Numbered from the stretch's first letter, positions 32,800-43,800 are shown. The stretch: DNA of 64,000 nt from Candidatus Altimarinota bacterium (GCA_028689115.1 JAQTWV010000002.1:91169-155168); one strand, 5' to 3'. Notes: generated by a model from the letters alone, not told the origin. Numbers and translations are program-made.

Positions 32800-33357
32800 T
32801 GCTCTTTCTTGGTATTCACCACTTTCAGTATTTATCATAACATATTCACCAGATTCAACGAATCCAGGAACTTTTATAGCGAAACCAGTTTCTAAAATAG
32901 CTTCTTTAGTAACTCTACCATCAGCAGTATTTCATTTTACACCTGGTTCACATTCAGTAATTAATAATTTAACTGAAGCAGGAAGTATAACTCAAACTAA
33001 TCTTCATTGATATCTTTGAATATCTACTATTAAACCTGGAATAATAAAGTTTAATGCGTCTCACATATCTTCTTCATTTATTTCAATTTGTTCATATGTT
33101 TCTTGATCCATGAAATAATATTCTCCAGCAGATTCATATAAAAATTCAAATTTAGATCTTTCTAAAATGATATCTTCCAATTTTTCTTCACTATCAAAAA
33201 CTCTATCTACAGTGTTTCCAGCTATTACATTTTTAAATCTAACTTTTATGTTAGTAGCACCTCTACCACCTCTATGAATTTCTTTTTTTAATGTTAAAAG
33301 TAAATCATTACCAATTTTAATAACTGTCCCACCTTTTAATCACATTGCTGTTATCAT
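32794..33357 (-). CDS. efp: Elongation factor P (arginine type)
   Basis: EF-P relieves ribosome stalling at consecutive prolines. The 187-residue protein has the N-terminal KOW-like domain, the modification loop HRGGRGA, then IKVRFKN, and the C-terminal OB domains (YEQIEINEEDMGD; ESGEYQERAK). An arginine at the loop tip, rather than lysine, fits EarP rhamnosylation. The loop glycines are GGT rather than TGA. The ATG at 33357 gives the normal N-terminal length. Confidence 0.95.
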
Positions 33358-33430
33358 AATCTTATTTATAATTAATTTTTAAGTATGGCAGTATTTTATT
33401 AAAAATCTTTTTAAAAGCAACTTTAATATA

Positions 33431-35341
33431 CTATTTTATTAATATATATCAATTTGCGTAATTGTTATTATATTTTAATTCTCAAGTATAATCAGGATTT
33501 TTTATACTTAAATTAGTAAATATAATCTTGTAATTTCATACAATAAATGTTAAATCTTCAGATTTAAGATCTGGATTATTAATAGAGCTGTCTTTATATT
33601 TATTAACTATTTGAGTTGTTATATCTTTTATATCAATTGTATCTACTACTACTCTATTATTTCATATAATATCTATCTTATTTAATAATAAGTCTACATT
33701 TCAATAATTACTTTCAGTATTTCCAATGTTACTATTTAATGAATACATTTTAGAATATCATTCTATATTAATTGGAAATATGTCTTTGTTAACAAATAGA
33801 TTTATACTTTCTTGGTTTTTTGCGTCATCAAAATAATATCTAACTTTGATTTTATCATTTATATAACTAGGAATTTGCCATCTACTTGGTCAAGTAAATA
33901 CTCTTTCTTCCACTAGTTTTATATTAACTGGATCATTTTCAAAATATTTTAAATCATCAACTTTTCTTTTTTCAAAGTTTTTTCTTTCTTCATCAACCAA
34001 AGAATTATATTGATCTGGAAACAAAGCTTTTATTTTTTCACAATTGTTAAATTGGCAAACATATTCTACTCAAGAATATATATTTTTTGATAAATCAGCA
34101 TTTATATCACTATAGTTTTGAAGAGGAATTATTTTTCAATCTTTAAGTATTCAAGCTGATTCTAAATTTACAACTAATCTATTGTATTGTCTTGATTCAG
34201 GTAAATTATAAACTGACCAAGGTCAAATAGATATTATGATTATAAAAATAGTTAATACACTAGGTATAGTGCTTAAATTTTTTCTTTTTGAAAATATAAA
34301 ATACACTGATAAAACCGCTAACCATAGTCAAAATATTACAACAAAATATCTATTTACAGTTATATCATATTGATTTATTCTTAGGTAAATTGCATAAAAT
34401 AGCATAAATAATTGAGGTACAACTACATATGGAAAACCTTTTCTAAAAGTGGAAATAAATTTATTAGTTGATTCAAATATATATGAAAATATATATATTA
34501 AATAACCAAAACTAGAAAATCCTATTACCATCCAGCTTACTTCTCATTTTGGCCAATCAGAAAAATGAGATAAAACCTTGATTGAATAAGCATATAATAT
34601 TATAAAATATACATAGATAAAGGGAATTGCAATGTATTTTGTTAAAAATGAAAAAAATGCATTTTCACTAAATTTATTTTCATTATAATTTTCTTTATTT
34701 GGTATTTGAGTTAAAGCAAATAATGGAGTTATAAAAGCTAATGCAATACTTGCCCAATCTCAAATTAATTTTTCATTATATATTCATGTTATATCAAACA
34801 GTGTAAATACTGTATTAATTGCTATAAATCATAATACAAATAATACAAATCAAAGAATTATTGCTGTTAAAAATACCACACTTATCTTGTAAAAATAAGT
34901 ATAATATGTGTTTTGTTCTATGTTTTTATCAATTATTTTTTTTATGTATGGTGCAAAAAATAAGTATGATAAAATTCATGATAAACTTAAAATGAAAAAT
35001 ACAGTATTTTCAAAATCATCAATAGTAGTTTTGAAACTTATGTAGAAAAATATTCAAAATAGTATTGGAATTATTTGAAAAGCATTTTTCTTTAAGTTTT
35101 CTAAATTTAAACTTTCGGTGCTTATATAAACACTAACTGAAAAGAAAAATGTTACTATCAATGAAAAAATAACTCTATATATATTTGTCTTAGTTAATTC
35201 TAAAAAATCTATATGCACAGTTAAAATAAACAAGGTAGTAACTATAATAACTAATAAAACTGATACTGGAAATCTAACACTAATATTTTTAATGTTGTTT
35301 TTTAGATTTTCCAAATTTATAAAACTTAATATATTTTTCAT
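33431..35341 (-). CDS. DUF4153-family membrane protein
   Basis: A 636-residue protein with about ten to twelve membrane spans in the first ~400 residues, then a ~230-residue extracytoplasmic domain. The first helix region (RFPVSVLLVIIVTTLF), repeated paired spans, and the segment after YVVVPQLFMLFYAIYLRI resemble DUF4153 proteins of unknown function. It stands between efp and apbE with short gaps. Confidence 0.7.
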
Positions 35342-35418
35342 ATTAATAAATTAAAAAAATAAATTAATAAGTGAACTTATTAATTATATTTTTTTTATAA
35401 AAATAGTAAATATATTAT

Positions 35419-36258
35419 TTATATAATATTTAATTTACAATTAAAATTGTTTGATTTATAAATTGATCAATTTTTATCAATTATTAGTCATTCCAATCAA
35501 TTTATTTTTCATAAAACCTTAATTGACTCTTCAAGCGGAGTTACAAAAAGTGCAGTAGAAAAGATATCTGAAAAACTAGATAATCTATGAGTAACAAATA
35601 AAGCTAATTTGTCACTTTGAGAATTTTTATTTTTTGGATTTATAAGGTGATGTCATTTTATAGTTTTTCTTTTGTTTGGGCTTGATGATGCTATGGATAT
35701 ATTTTCTAGTTCTATTTCTCAAATTATTTTTTTATCATCAAGTGGATCTTCTAAATATATAGTATGTTTACCTTTTACCCTTATATCTCAACCAAAATTT
35801 ATTATAAAATTATCATAATTTTTACTTATAATATTATATATTTTGTCTATAATATATCATTTTCAAACTGCTCATAAATCTATAGAAACTCAATTTTTTA
35901 AATATATATAATCATTTATTATTTCTATGTTTTTATATCATATATTTTCATCTTGTTTTTCTTTTTCAATTCCATATCAAATATTTTCTAAAAAGGGAAG
36001 AATAGTAATATCAAAATATCAATTTGTTAAATCAGATACTTTCTTACATAATTCTATAATGGAAAAAAGTTCTCAATCTATTTGAGAACTTTTTTCTTTA
36101 TTTAAATTATATAAATAATTTCATTTTATAAATCTAGAATATTTCTTCTCAAATTTTATTGCTTCTTCAAAGCAATTTTCTATAATTTCTTCATTTATTT
36201 TTTCAGAATATATAGTTATATCAAGTCTTGATCAAAATAAGTCTCTAGATTTTTTCAT
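35419..36258 (-). CDS. apbE: FAD:protein FMN transferase (ApbE)
   Basis: ApbE attaches FMN covalently to a Thr or Ser of partner proteins outside the cytoplasmic membrane, or to Nqr/Rnf subunits. The 279-residue protein has FDITILPF, SIDLGAVGKGYIIDK, INFGGDIRVKG, and the C-terminal Asp region SSFSDIFSTALFV that binds Mg. No N-terminal signal or lipobox is evident. It is 6 bp downstream of a small lipoprotein gene resembling an FMN-bind domain, its likely substrate. Confidence 0.9.
36062..36096. other. Terminator-like hairpin inside apbE
   Basis: A perfect 15-bp stem (GAAAAAAGTTCTCAA, 5-nt loop, TTGAGAACTTTTTTC) with T-run within codons ~53-65 of apbE. It has the form of an intrinsic terminator on both strands although the reading frame stays open. 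It may attenuate transcription within the gene. Confidence 0.6.
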
Positions 36259-36264
36259 ATATAA

Positions 36265-36669
36265 TTATTTTAATGCATTTTTAAAAGCTTCATTTAATAG
36301 TGAAGCACCAGCAATTCATGTTATTTTTGCTTCATCAATTGTTTTACCAACCAAAACTTGAGCAGATTTATTATATTCAGTTAAATCAAAAGTAGTAGCA
36401 CTTAAATCTATAGTTTCAATTTTTCATTCTGAATCTAGAGAATAACTTATAACCATATCAACTGGACCTGCAGGGTTAGTATAATTTGCTTCTATTTTAG
36501 TTACTTTAGAAGTATCTTCATTTTGTTCATCTAAAGAATTTACTTCAGAATTTATGTCATTAGTTACTTCAGTTGTGTTTTCATCTGTTGTAGTTATTTT
36601 ATTTTCTTCTACAGAAGCTCAACATGAAGCTAAAAAAATAGTCACTATCAATATGTATAAGTATTTCAT
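36265..36669 (-). CDS. Lipoprotein with FMN-binding-like domain
   Basis: A 134-residue lipoprotein (MKYLYILIVTIFLASC, lipobox LASC). A ~35-residue acidic linker is followed by a ~75-residue domain ending in ITGIAGASLLNEAFKNALK, which resembles the C-terminal part of FMN-bind domains (S-G-A-T/S-x-T). The last position, where FMN is normally linked to Thr, is Leu, so classic flavinylation at that site is doubtful. It is 6 bp upstream of apbE, the enzyme that would flavinylate it. Confidence 0.7.
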
Positions 36670-36751
36670 CTTTTTATTGTTATTAATTAATACGTGACTA
36701 TTTTATTTTTATTATAAACAAAGTCAAATAATTTACTATATTTTGTATAGT

Positions 36752-36784
36752 AAAAAAGAACCCTTATTTTAAGAGTTCTTTTTT
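36752..36784 (-). terminator. Terminator of rplJ-rplL
   Basis: Hairpin AAAAAAGAAC, CTTA / TAAG, GTTCTTTTTT, with T-run on the minus strand, 14 bp after rplL. Confidence 0.8.
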
Positions 36785-36798
36785 GTTTTTTGAAATAA

Positions 36799-37173
36799 TT
36801 ATTTAATTTCAACAGTTGCACCAGCAGCTTCTAATTTAGCTTTCATATCAGCAGCTTCATCTTTAGAAACACCTTTTTTAACTTCACCACCATTATCAGC
36901 TAAGTCTTTACCTTCTTTTAATCCAAGACCAGTAATTTCTCTAATAACTTTAATAACACCAATTTTTGAAGCACCAGCATTAGTTAAAACAACGTCAAAT
37001 GAAGTTTTTTCGTCTTCACTAGCAGCAGCAGCACCTCCAGCAACCATAACAGGAGCAGCAGCACTAACTCCAAATTCTTCTTCCATAGCTTTAACTAAGT
37101 CGTTTAATTCAACGATAGTTAATTCTTTAACTAAATCCATTATTTGATTAGCATTTTTTGATAATTCAGCCAT
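36799..37173 (-). CDS. rplL: Ribosomal protein L7/L12
   Basis: Forms the ribosomal stalk that recruits translation GTPases. The 124-residue protein has the N-terminal dimerisation domain, the Ala/Gly hinge and the factor-binding C-terminal domain ([20 protein letters not shown]). All twelve or so glycines are GGN and none is TGA, unlike its neighbours; this fits a very highly expressed gene. It follows rplJ after a structured 168-nt spacer. Confidence 0.98.
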   Translation of the reverse strand: MAELSKNANQIMDLVKELTIVELNDLVKAMEEEFGVSAAAPVMVAGGAAAASEDEKTSFDVVLTNAGASKIGVIKVIREITGLGLKEGKDLADNGGEVKKGVSKDEAADMKAKLEAAGATVEIK

Positions 37174-37341
37174 TTTGTCTAAAATTATAAATATAAATAT
37201 ATGTTTTCATTGTAGAATTTATTTCAACATCTGTTAGATTCAGTTTTCTTAACAGATACTGAATCAGTTCCACAATGATTCTAACTATTAATAGTTAGTT
37301 TATGACTCCCTAAAATAGGGAATCATCATACTAAACATTAA
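37174..37341 (-). promoter_or_regulatory. Structured RNA between rplJ and rplL, with two mutually exclusive hairpins
   Basis: On the transcribed (minus) strand the order is GATTCAGT, ATCTGTTA, AGAAA, ACTGAATC, TAACAGAT (37265 down to 37229). The first and fourth elements pair perfectly, and so do the second and fifth, but in crossing order, giving either a tight pseudoknot or two equal alternative hairpins. An outer stem (CATTGTGGAA with TTCTACAATG) encloses them. Upstream lie two more hairpins (TAACTA/TAGTTA and TCCCT/AGGGA) inside ATGATTC/GAATCAT-type flanks. It probably tunes rplL relative to rplJ. Confidence 0.65.
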
Positions 37342-37908
37342 TTATTCAGCAGAAACTTCTTTTTTTGTTAATTCACCAACTTTAGTTTTCCCTTGAGCTT
37401 CAACTTCGCTAGCAGCAGCATCAAAGAATCTTGCCATTCAAGAAAGTGGAGACATCATAGATCCAACCAATCTTGAAAGTAGAGTATCTCTAGAAGGCAT
37501 TGAAGCAATAACTTTAGTTTCTTCAACTGATTTAACTTCTCATTCAAATATAGAAATTGACCAAGCTAATTTTCAAGCATCACCTTTTTTACCATTAACT
37601 TCTTTCATAAAAGCATTAACTTTTCCTAATCCAGAAACTGCATCTTCATTTGAACAAATTGCTCAAATTTGACCTTCTAAATTAGCTATTTCTAAATCTA
37701 TATTTAATGCTTCTTTTATAGCTTTAACCATTATAGTTTTTTTAGCTAATGTATAAGTTGCATTAACTTCTCTTAAAGATTTTCTTAAATCAGAAAATTC
37801 TTCAACAGTCATTTTGTTAGTAGATGAAAATCAAATTGATTTTGCTTCTTTAAATTTAGATACTAATTCATTAAATATCTCTGATTTTTGTTGTTTTGTA
37901 ACAGCCAT
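37342..37908 (-). CDS. rplJ: Ribosomal protein L10
   Basis: L10 anchors L7/L12 dimers to the ribosome. The 188-residue protein has the family N-terminal region (TKQQKSEIFNELVSKFKEAK), the central LRKSLREVNATYTLAKKT, and a C-terminal helix that binds L7/L12. Some glycines are TGA, in contrast with rplL. It is preceded by an L10-leader-like RNA, the usual autoregulatory site. Confidence 0.93.
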
Positions 37909-37911
37909 TTT

Positions 37912-38083
37912 AACTTTGTTAATATATACAATATTACTTTCTAAATAAAAAATCCCATTTCTTTAATATAATCAAAGAAAAAGGATAGAGTTTTTTATAA
38001 AAATCTTTTTAGTTTTTTAAGTCTATTCCTCTATTATCTCGGTAGGTCTTACATTTGCCCACTGTCTTTGATATAGAAAGTAA
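37912..38083 (-). ncRNA. Ribosomal protein L10 leader
   Basis: The transcript before rplJ contains the conserved L10-leader strings: AAAGACAGTGGGC, then AAATGTAAGACCTACCGAG (38077-38039 on the minus strand), which form the kink-turn bound by the L10-L12 complex. Downstream an AT-rich hairpin (TCTTTGATTATATTAAAGA) lies ahead of the start codon. Binding of excess L10 would repress the operon. Confidence 0.8.
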
Positions 38084-38087
38084 CTAG

Positions 38088-38114
38088 ATTATATACAAAA
38101 AAAATATAAGTCAA
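38088..38114 (-). promoter_or_regulatory. Promoter of rplJ-rplL
   Basis: On the minus strand TTGACT (38114-38109) is followed after 15 bp by TATAAT (38093-38088), just upstream of the L10 leader. Confidence 0.7.
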
Positions 38115-38130
38115 TATTATTTTAAAAATA

Positions 38131-38160
38131 AAAAAACATTTCATATATGAAATGTTTTTT
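38131..38160 (-). terminator. Terminator of rpmE
   Basis: A perfect palindrome with arms AAAAAACATTTCATA / TATGAAATGTTTTTT, 8 bp after rpmE. Confidence 0.85.
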
Positions 38161-38168
38161 CTAATTTT

Positions 38169-38429
38169 TTATTTCTTTTTTGCAAGTTCTTCCATTTTCT
38201 TTTGTCTAGCATAGAATTTATCAACAGCTCCTGTTTTAAGGATTTTTTGTTCACCAGTATAGAATGGGTGAGATGCAGAAGATGATTCTATAAAAATACA
38301 TGGATATTCTTTTCCTTCAAATTCAAATGTATCAACAGTTTTAGCAGTAGAATTAGCTTTTAATACAAAATTCGCACTTCTATCAACTAACAAGATTTCT
38401 CTTGATTCTGGATGTATACCTGTTTTCAT
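38169..38429 (-). CDS. rpmE: Ribosomal protein L31 (type B)
   Basis: An 86-residue large-subunit protein. It starts MKTGIHPESREI and has the SSSASHPFYTGEQK signature of L31. It lacks the four-Cys zinc site, which marks the zinc-independent (type B) form. All glycines are GGN. It lies downstream of the Leu and Tyr tRNA genes on the same strand. Confidence 0.93.
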   Translation of the reverse strand: MKTGIHPESREILLVDRSANFVLKANSTAKTVDTFEFEGKEYPCIFIESSSASHPFYTGEQKILKTGAVDKFYARQKKMEELAKKK

Positions 38430-38489
38430 AATTGTTTTAATTTTAATTTGTTCGCCTAGTACGAATCAAAAATATAAATATATTTGGAA

Positions 38490-38574
38490 TGGTGCCGAGG
38501 GCGAGACTCGAACTCGCATGCGATTAGGCATTGGTTTCTAAGACCAACATGTCTACCAATTTCATCACCCCGGC
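38490..38574 (-). tRNA. tRNA-Leu (UAG)
   Basis: An 85-nt class II tRNA with acceptor GCCGGGG paired to the 3' end, anticodon stem TTGGT/ACCAA and anticodon TAG, an extended variable arm, T-loop TTCGAGT and encoded CCA. Confidence 0.93.
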
Positions 38575-38593
38575 TAATGTTTTTTTGTTTTAA

Positions 38594-38678
38594 TGGTGGG
38601 CAGAGAGGGAGTCGAACCCCCGAAAGCTTAGCTAGCGGATTTACAGTCCGCCCCATTTGGCCACTCTGGAATCTGCCC
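38594..38678 (-). tRNA. tRNA-Tyr (GUA)
   Basis: An 85-nt class II tRNA: acceptor GGGCAGA/TCTGCCC, anticodon stem GCGGA/TCCGC with loop CTGTAAA (anticodon GTA), long variable arm, T-loop TTCGACT, encoded CCA. Confidence 0.95.
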
Positions 38679-38758
38679 AGAATTTAAAAAAATTACGAGT
38701 TACGAATCAAAGATAAGAATTTTATTTTAAACTCGTAATTCGTAATTTATTTTAAAAA

Positions 38759-38834
38759 TGGAGCCAATAATCGGATTTGAACCGATGACCGTTCGCTTAC
38801 AAGGCGAATGCTCTACCAGCTGAGCTATATTGGC
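38759..38834 (-). tRNA. tRNA-Thr (UGU)
   Basis: A 76-nt tRNA: acceptor GCCAATA with TATTGGC, D arm GCTC...GAGC, anticodon stem TTCGC/GCGAA with loop CTTGTAA (anticodon TGT), T-loop TTCGAAT, encoded CCA. The spacer to tRNA-Tyr contains imperfect inverted copies of ATTACGAGTTACGAAT. Confidence 0.94.
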
Positions 38835-38964
38835 ACTAGTTGAATAGCGAGACACATATTATTAAAAAACAAAAATATGTCAAAACTTTTTTTACAAAAA
38901 AATATTTTTCTTGATTAAATACTTTAAACTCTTAAACTTTTATAAATATTTATAAAATAAAATT

Positions 38965-39855
38965 ATGATTTTTGAAAATAAATTAAGCGAATTTCTAGAA
39001 AAAAAATCAGTTAAACAAAAGATGATTGTTATTTATTGACCAACTGCTAGTTGAAAAACTGGTCTTAGTATAGAAATAGCTAAAAAGTTAAATACAGAAG
39101 TTATTTCTACTGATTCTAGACAAATATTTAGAGAATTAGATATTTGAACTTGAAAGATAATGCATGATGAAATGAAGTGAATAAAGCATTACATGATTGA
39201 TATAATAAGTCCTAATAGTGAATATAGTGTTTGAGAGTTTAAAAATGAAGCAGAAAAACATATAAATGAAATAATTTCAAATTGAAAAATACCAGTATTG
39301 TGTTGATGAACTTGACTTTATATGGATAGTTTAATATATGATTTTGATATTCCAAAAGTGCCTGCTGATGAAGTTTTAAGAGATAAATTAGAAAAGGAAA
39401 GATTAGAATTTTGAAATATGTATATTTGGAATAAACTAAAAGATTTAGATCCAGAATATGCTCTAGAATTGCATCCAAACAATTATAGATATGTAATAAG
39501 AGCATTGGAAGTAAAAATATTAACTTGAAAAAGTAAAAAGGATTTTAGAACTGAGAAAAAACTAAAATATGATGTTTTATTTTTAACTCCTTACTCTGGA
39601 AATAGAGAAGAATTATATGAAAAAATTGATTTAAGAATAAAACAAATGTTTGATTCTTGATTAGTTGAAGAAGTAAAAAATCTACTTAAAAAATACTCTA
39701 AAAATGATTTTGGAATGCAAACTATTTGATACAAAGAAGTTATTGATTATTTAGATTGAAATACAAGCTTGCAACAATGTATAGAATTAGTCCAAAAGAA
39801 TAATAGAAATTATGCAAAAAGACAATTAACTTGGTTTAGAAAATATGAAGAATAA
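38965..39855 (+). CDS. miaA: tRNA dimethylallyltransferase MiaA
   Basis: Adds dimethylallyl to A37 of tRNAs reading UNN codons. The 296-residue protein has the P-loop YGPTASGKT (residues 24-32, both glycines TGA), [32 protein letters not shown], and the C-terminal KRQLTWFRK. It is a single gene, divergent from the tRNA cluster. Confidence 0.95.
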
Positions 39856-39922
39856 TTCATATTTTTTTTGTTTCTTTAGTGTTTTTATGATAAAATTAAA
39901 GAAATATAAATAAAAAATCTTT

Positions 39923-42900
39923 ATGAATTTTTCTGATATACAAGAATTATATAAAAATACTTGATTGGAGGCTCTTTGAACGGATGTTTGAAAAGCTATT
40001 TTAAAGATCCTTAAAAACCCTTTAGAAGAGTGTATTTCAGATATTCAAAAATCAGTTGAGATAATAAATTCACTCCTAGATTATATATCTTTTTTAGAGT
40101 GAATTTTTTTACCAGAATGACAACACTTTACCACTGACGATTTAAAAACTCCAGGACTGAGTTCACTTTTAATGACTTCAAATAGACATGATGAAAAAGA
40201 AAAAAGAGAGATCTTAGAATTTTTTAGAGATCAATTTAGATCTTGTTATCCAGAAATTTTCAAATTCTGATGAAGATTTAAAACTACTTTTGGTTTTGAT
40301 AATCCTGCAAGTATTTTGATTGATGCATACGAAAAATTACATAATCTAAATACTCTTAAAAGTCATTATTCTCAAGAACAAATAAAACAACTTAATATAT
40401 GTGATGAAAAAGTAATATCATTTTTTGAAAATGATAGAGAATTTATAAGTATAAGATGCGATATATTTCCAAAAATTTGTAATACTTTGTGAATAGAAAA
40501 TAAGGTAGAAAATTTTATAAAATATGAAAATTCAAAATTACTTTCAGTTTTTACTTTTGACCAAGATGAAGATTTAGTTTTTTCTACAATAGAAATCTGA
40601 ATAAAATGATTAAAAAAAATAAAATGATTTGATTTTGAATGAATTTTTGATGTTGATTTATATTCTTTTAAAAGATGGGAAAGTTATAATTATTTTTTTC
40701 AATGTATTGAATATTTTCAAATAAATAATGCAAAAGATTTATTATTAAAATGAATAAATGAAGTATTAACACAAGAAAACAATTGTGATAAAATGACTTA
40801 TTTTAAATGAAGTACTTTACAAATTGATAACTGTGTATGATGGTTTTGAAGAAAATTTACTTTGGAAGAAGCGTGAAATGGAACTTTAAAAAATATTTTT
40901 AAGATTTATAAATGAATAAAATGATTTTGAGTTAATCTGATATATTCAAAAAGAGTTTTTGATTTTATTGACAAACAAAATGTCTGAATTTGAACTCTAA
41001 AAGATAAAGAAATTAGTAGATTTATAGATTATATCAAGGGTTTTGTATGAAAAGTAACAACAAGTGAAAATGTAGAAAAAGAAGTAGAAGTTTTGAGAGA
41101 ATTAATTTGAGTAGATATAGATTTAGAATGGATTTTAGATTGAGATTTATCAACAGCTTTGTACAGGATAATTTGAATAGAAAAAAATGAAAATTATGCA
41201 TCTCTTGATACAAAAGAAACTTTATATAAACCATTTTTTCAAAAATTTAATAGATTTGTTTGAATAAATGAGAATTGAGAAAAATATAGCGAAAAATGGG
41301 ACAAAAAACATTTTAAAAATGTTCAAGTGAATGATATTTTATGAAATATTACTATTGATTTTATACTTTTATTTTTAGATGATTTTAGAGATATAAGTGA
41401 TTTTATAACAAGCTCTGTTTTTCAAAATTTCATGGATCAAATAAATACATTGAGAATAAATATAGTCAATTGTATAAAATTTATTAGAAAATATAATTTA
41501 TTTGAAATTAAATTAATAGATTTAAATGAGGAATTCATATGATTTTTTAATGAAAATTTTACTAATGATTGATCAAAAAAATTTGTTTCAAATTTAAATT
41601 TTCCTCAAAATTTTTTTGATGAAGAAATAACTTCGGTAAAAGATTTTGAAGATCCATTATTTAAAAGTTTGATTTTAGAAAAATCAAATATTTTTGGAAA
41701 TCTAAAAACTATTTGTGAATTATATAATTTACCAGTAAAACTTTCTTCATTTAGAGAAATATTCACAAATTATGTTGAGAGGTATAAAGATATAGATGTT
41801 TTTTTTAAATTTTTTAGTATTAGTGGAACTTTAGATATAAAAATAAAATTTATATATTCAAGATTACAAGAAAAAATAAATTATGTAGATCTTATCCAAA
41901 TGTTAATGTCACAATTTTGGTTTATGTCTGGGATATGAATGCACCACGAAAAAGAAGTAAATGAAAAAGAACAATTATTAAAAGATAAATTTTGACATGA
42001 TACGAATAGTTATTTCAGAAAGGATGAAGAGTGAAACTATATCTTTAATAGAGAAAAACAGCATTTATTAAAATTTATTTTTGATATTAATATTGGATTA
42101 TTAGATTTAGAAGAATTTTTAAATAGATTTACTTGAATTACTTTATGAAAATTAGTAAGATTTTATAGAGATAGTTGATTATGATTTTGAGCATGAAGTT
42201 CTACCAAATCTTATTTTATAACGCAATATGCTTTTGATAGTGATAATTATTATTATTTAGAGCATAACGTTGATATTTTAATATGATTTTGAAAAGATTT
42301 TCATCCAATGCTTAATAAGTTAAAAATCATTCTTGATAAAACATGATGATTTTTAACTAAAACTTTTGTGCAAAAATTTGTTGTTGAAGGTTGTTCTGAA
42401 AAAAAGCTTGATGAAATAATAAAAAGTTATAATGAAACTTCTAAAAAACTTCTTTCATCAGATTTTATAGAGTTTGATAGAGTGGATGAAACGGTTGCAG
42501 AAGCCGTATTTATGGCATATAAACCAACCGGGTATACCTTAGAAAAAATTATAGAATTACTTTCTTATGAATTACAAGATAATTCTAAACACTTAGAAAA
42601 AATTAAATATAAAAAAGAATGATACAAAAGATCTTTAAATAAAACTGAGAAAAAACTAAAAAATGGACATAGTATTGACATAAAAGTAATTTGAGAAATA
42701 GAAAAAGAAGTATTATGAGTAACAAATACTGAGAAATCTGGTTTTGAAAATTTTGATTATAAAAAGTTTTTTACTTCCGCGACTGATTTAAAAGAGTTAT
42801 TTCCAATTCTATGAGTTTTGTATAGTTATAATGATGATTATAGAATACAAGAATATAGAAAAAATATGTGAAGTGCTGACTATGATTATGCGAGATTGTA

Positions 42901-43708
42901 TTCTTTGAGTAATATATTTTGAGTCATAACCAAAGATAGTTTTTGAGAGGTATTAGTATCTCAATTTTCATCGGTAAGTTTTGAAGAATTAAAAAATATA
43001 TTTTGAAAATTAGAAAAAATTAAAGATCCAAAATTTAAAAAATTATATAATGAAAATTTTAAACAAGAGTATTTGGAAAGCAACAATATGTTATTTAGCT
43101 GTTTTATTAATATTTTTTATACTCAATTAAAATTTATAGCTATAAGAATTAAAAAAGAAATAGAAAAAGAAATGGATAAATTCCAAGACCAAAAATCATG
43201 AGAGTGAAAAAATATTCGATATAGTGTCTCTAAAAATATTACTTCATATTTTGCTATGGCAGGAAGTGAACTTTGTACTGATGGGGATATAGAAAGACAT
43301 AATGAGGAAAGATATATTCCAGTCAACATAATTGATGATGAAAGTAAGCAAATTATTTGAATGCTCATGATGTATTTAGAATCAGAAAGGGATTATTTAG
43401 TGGTGAGAGGGTTTAATTTAAGAAAAGAAATGTTTAATGTTTATAACATTGATTCGATAGTAGAAAATATGGTAAGTTTTGTTTGAGAGTTTGCCAATGA
43501 AAATGGTTACAAAAAAGTTTATATTCCAGAAAATGGAACACAGCATGTCATCAGTAACTCAGATGAAATAAGAAGATGAATGAAAAAAATATATGAATGA
43601 AACAGTAAGAAAGCTGATTATGAAAGAGATGCCACTTTTTATTGTGGAAGAATATGACAAGAGTGATGATTTACTACAAATAAACTATATTTACTTTTAA
43701 ATTTATAA
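39923..43708 (+). CDS. Large protein of unknown function, 1261 aa
   Basis: A 1261-residue protein with no signal peptide and no clear membrane span. It is Phe/Asn/Ile/Lys-rich and mostly helical, with short charged coiled coils. No nucleotide-binding or protease motif is seen. The last ~180 residues look like a separate compact domain (SYFAMAGSELCTDGDIE; DYLVVRGFNLRKE; KKVYIPENGTQHVISN), reminiscent of an acetyltransferase-like or PARCEL-like fold, but not assignable. It begins 67 bp after miaA and is followed by a structured non-coding stretch. It may be a secreted effector or lineage-specific protein. Confidence 0.6.
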
Positions 43709-43800
43709 AATAATATTTACACATTTATATATTTTTCAAAATAATTTAGAAAATATGAAGAAAATTTGGAAATATATAAAAAAAACTTAAAATTAAGTCT

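Noticed and set aside
36265..36669. Canonical flavinylated FMN-bind lipoprotein
   Set aside because: The expected acceptor Thr is Leu, so the call was lowered to FMN-bind-like.
38688..38750. Inverted copies of ATTACGAGTTACGAAT between tRNA-Tyr and tRNA-Thr as a mobile element
   Set aside because: Too short and imperfect; more likely a processing or terminator-like spacer structure.
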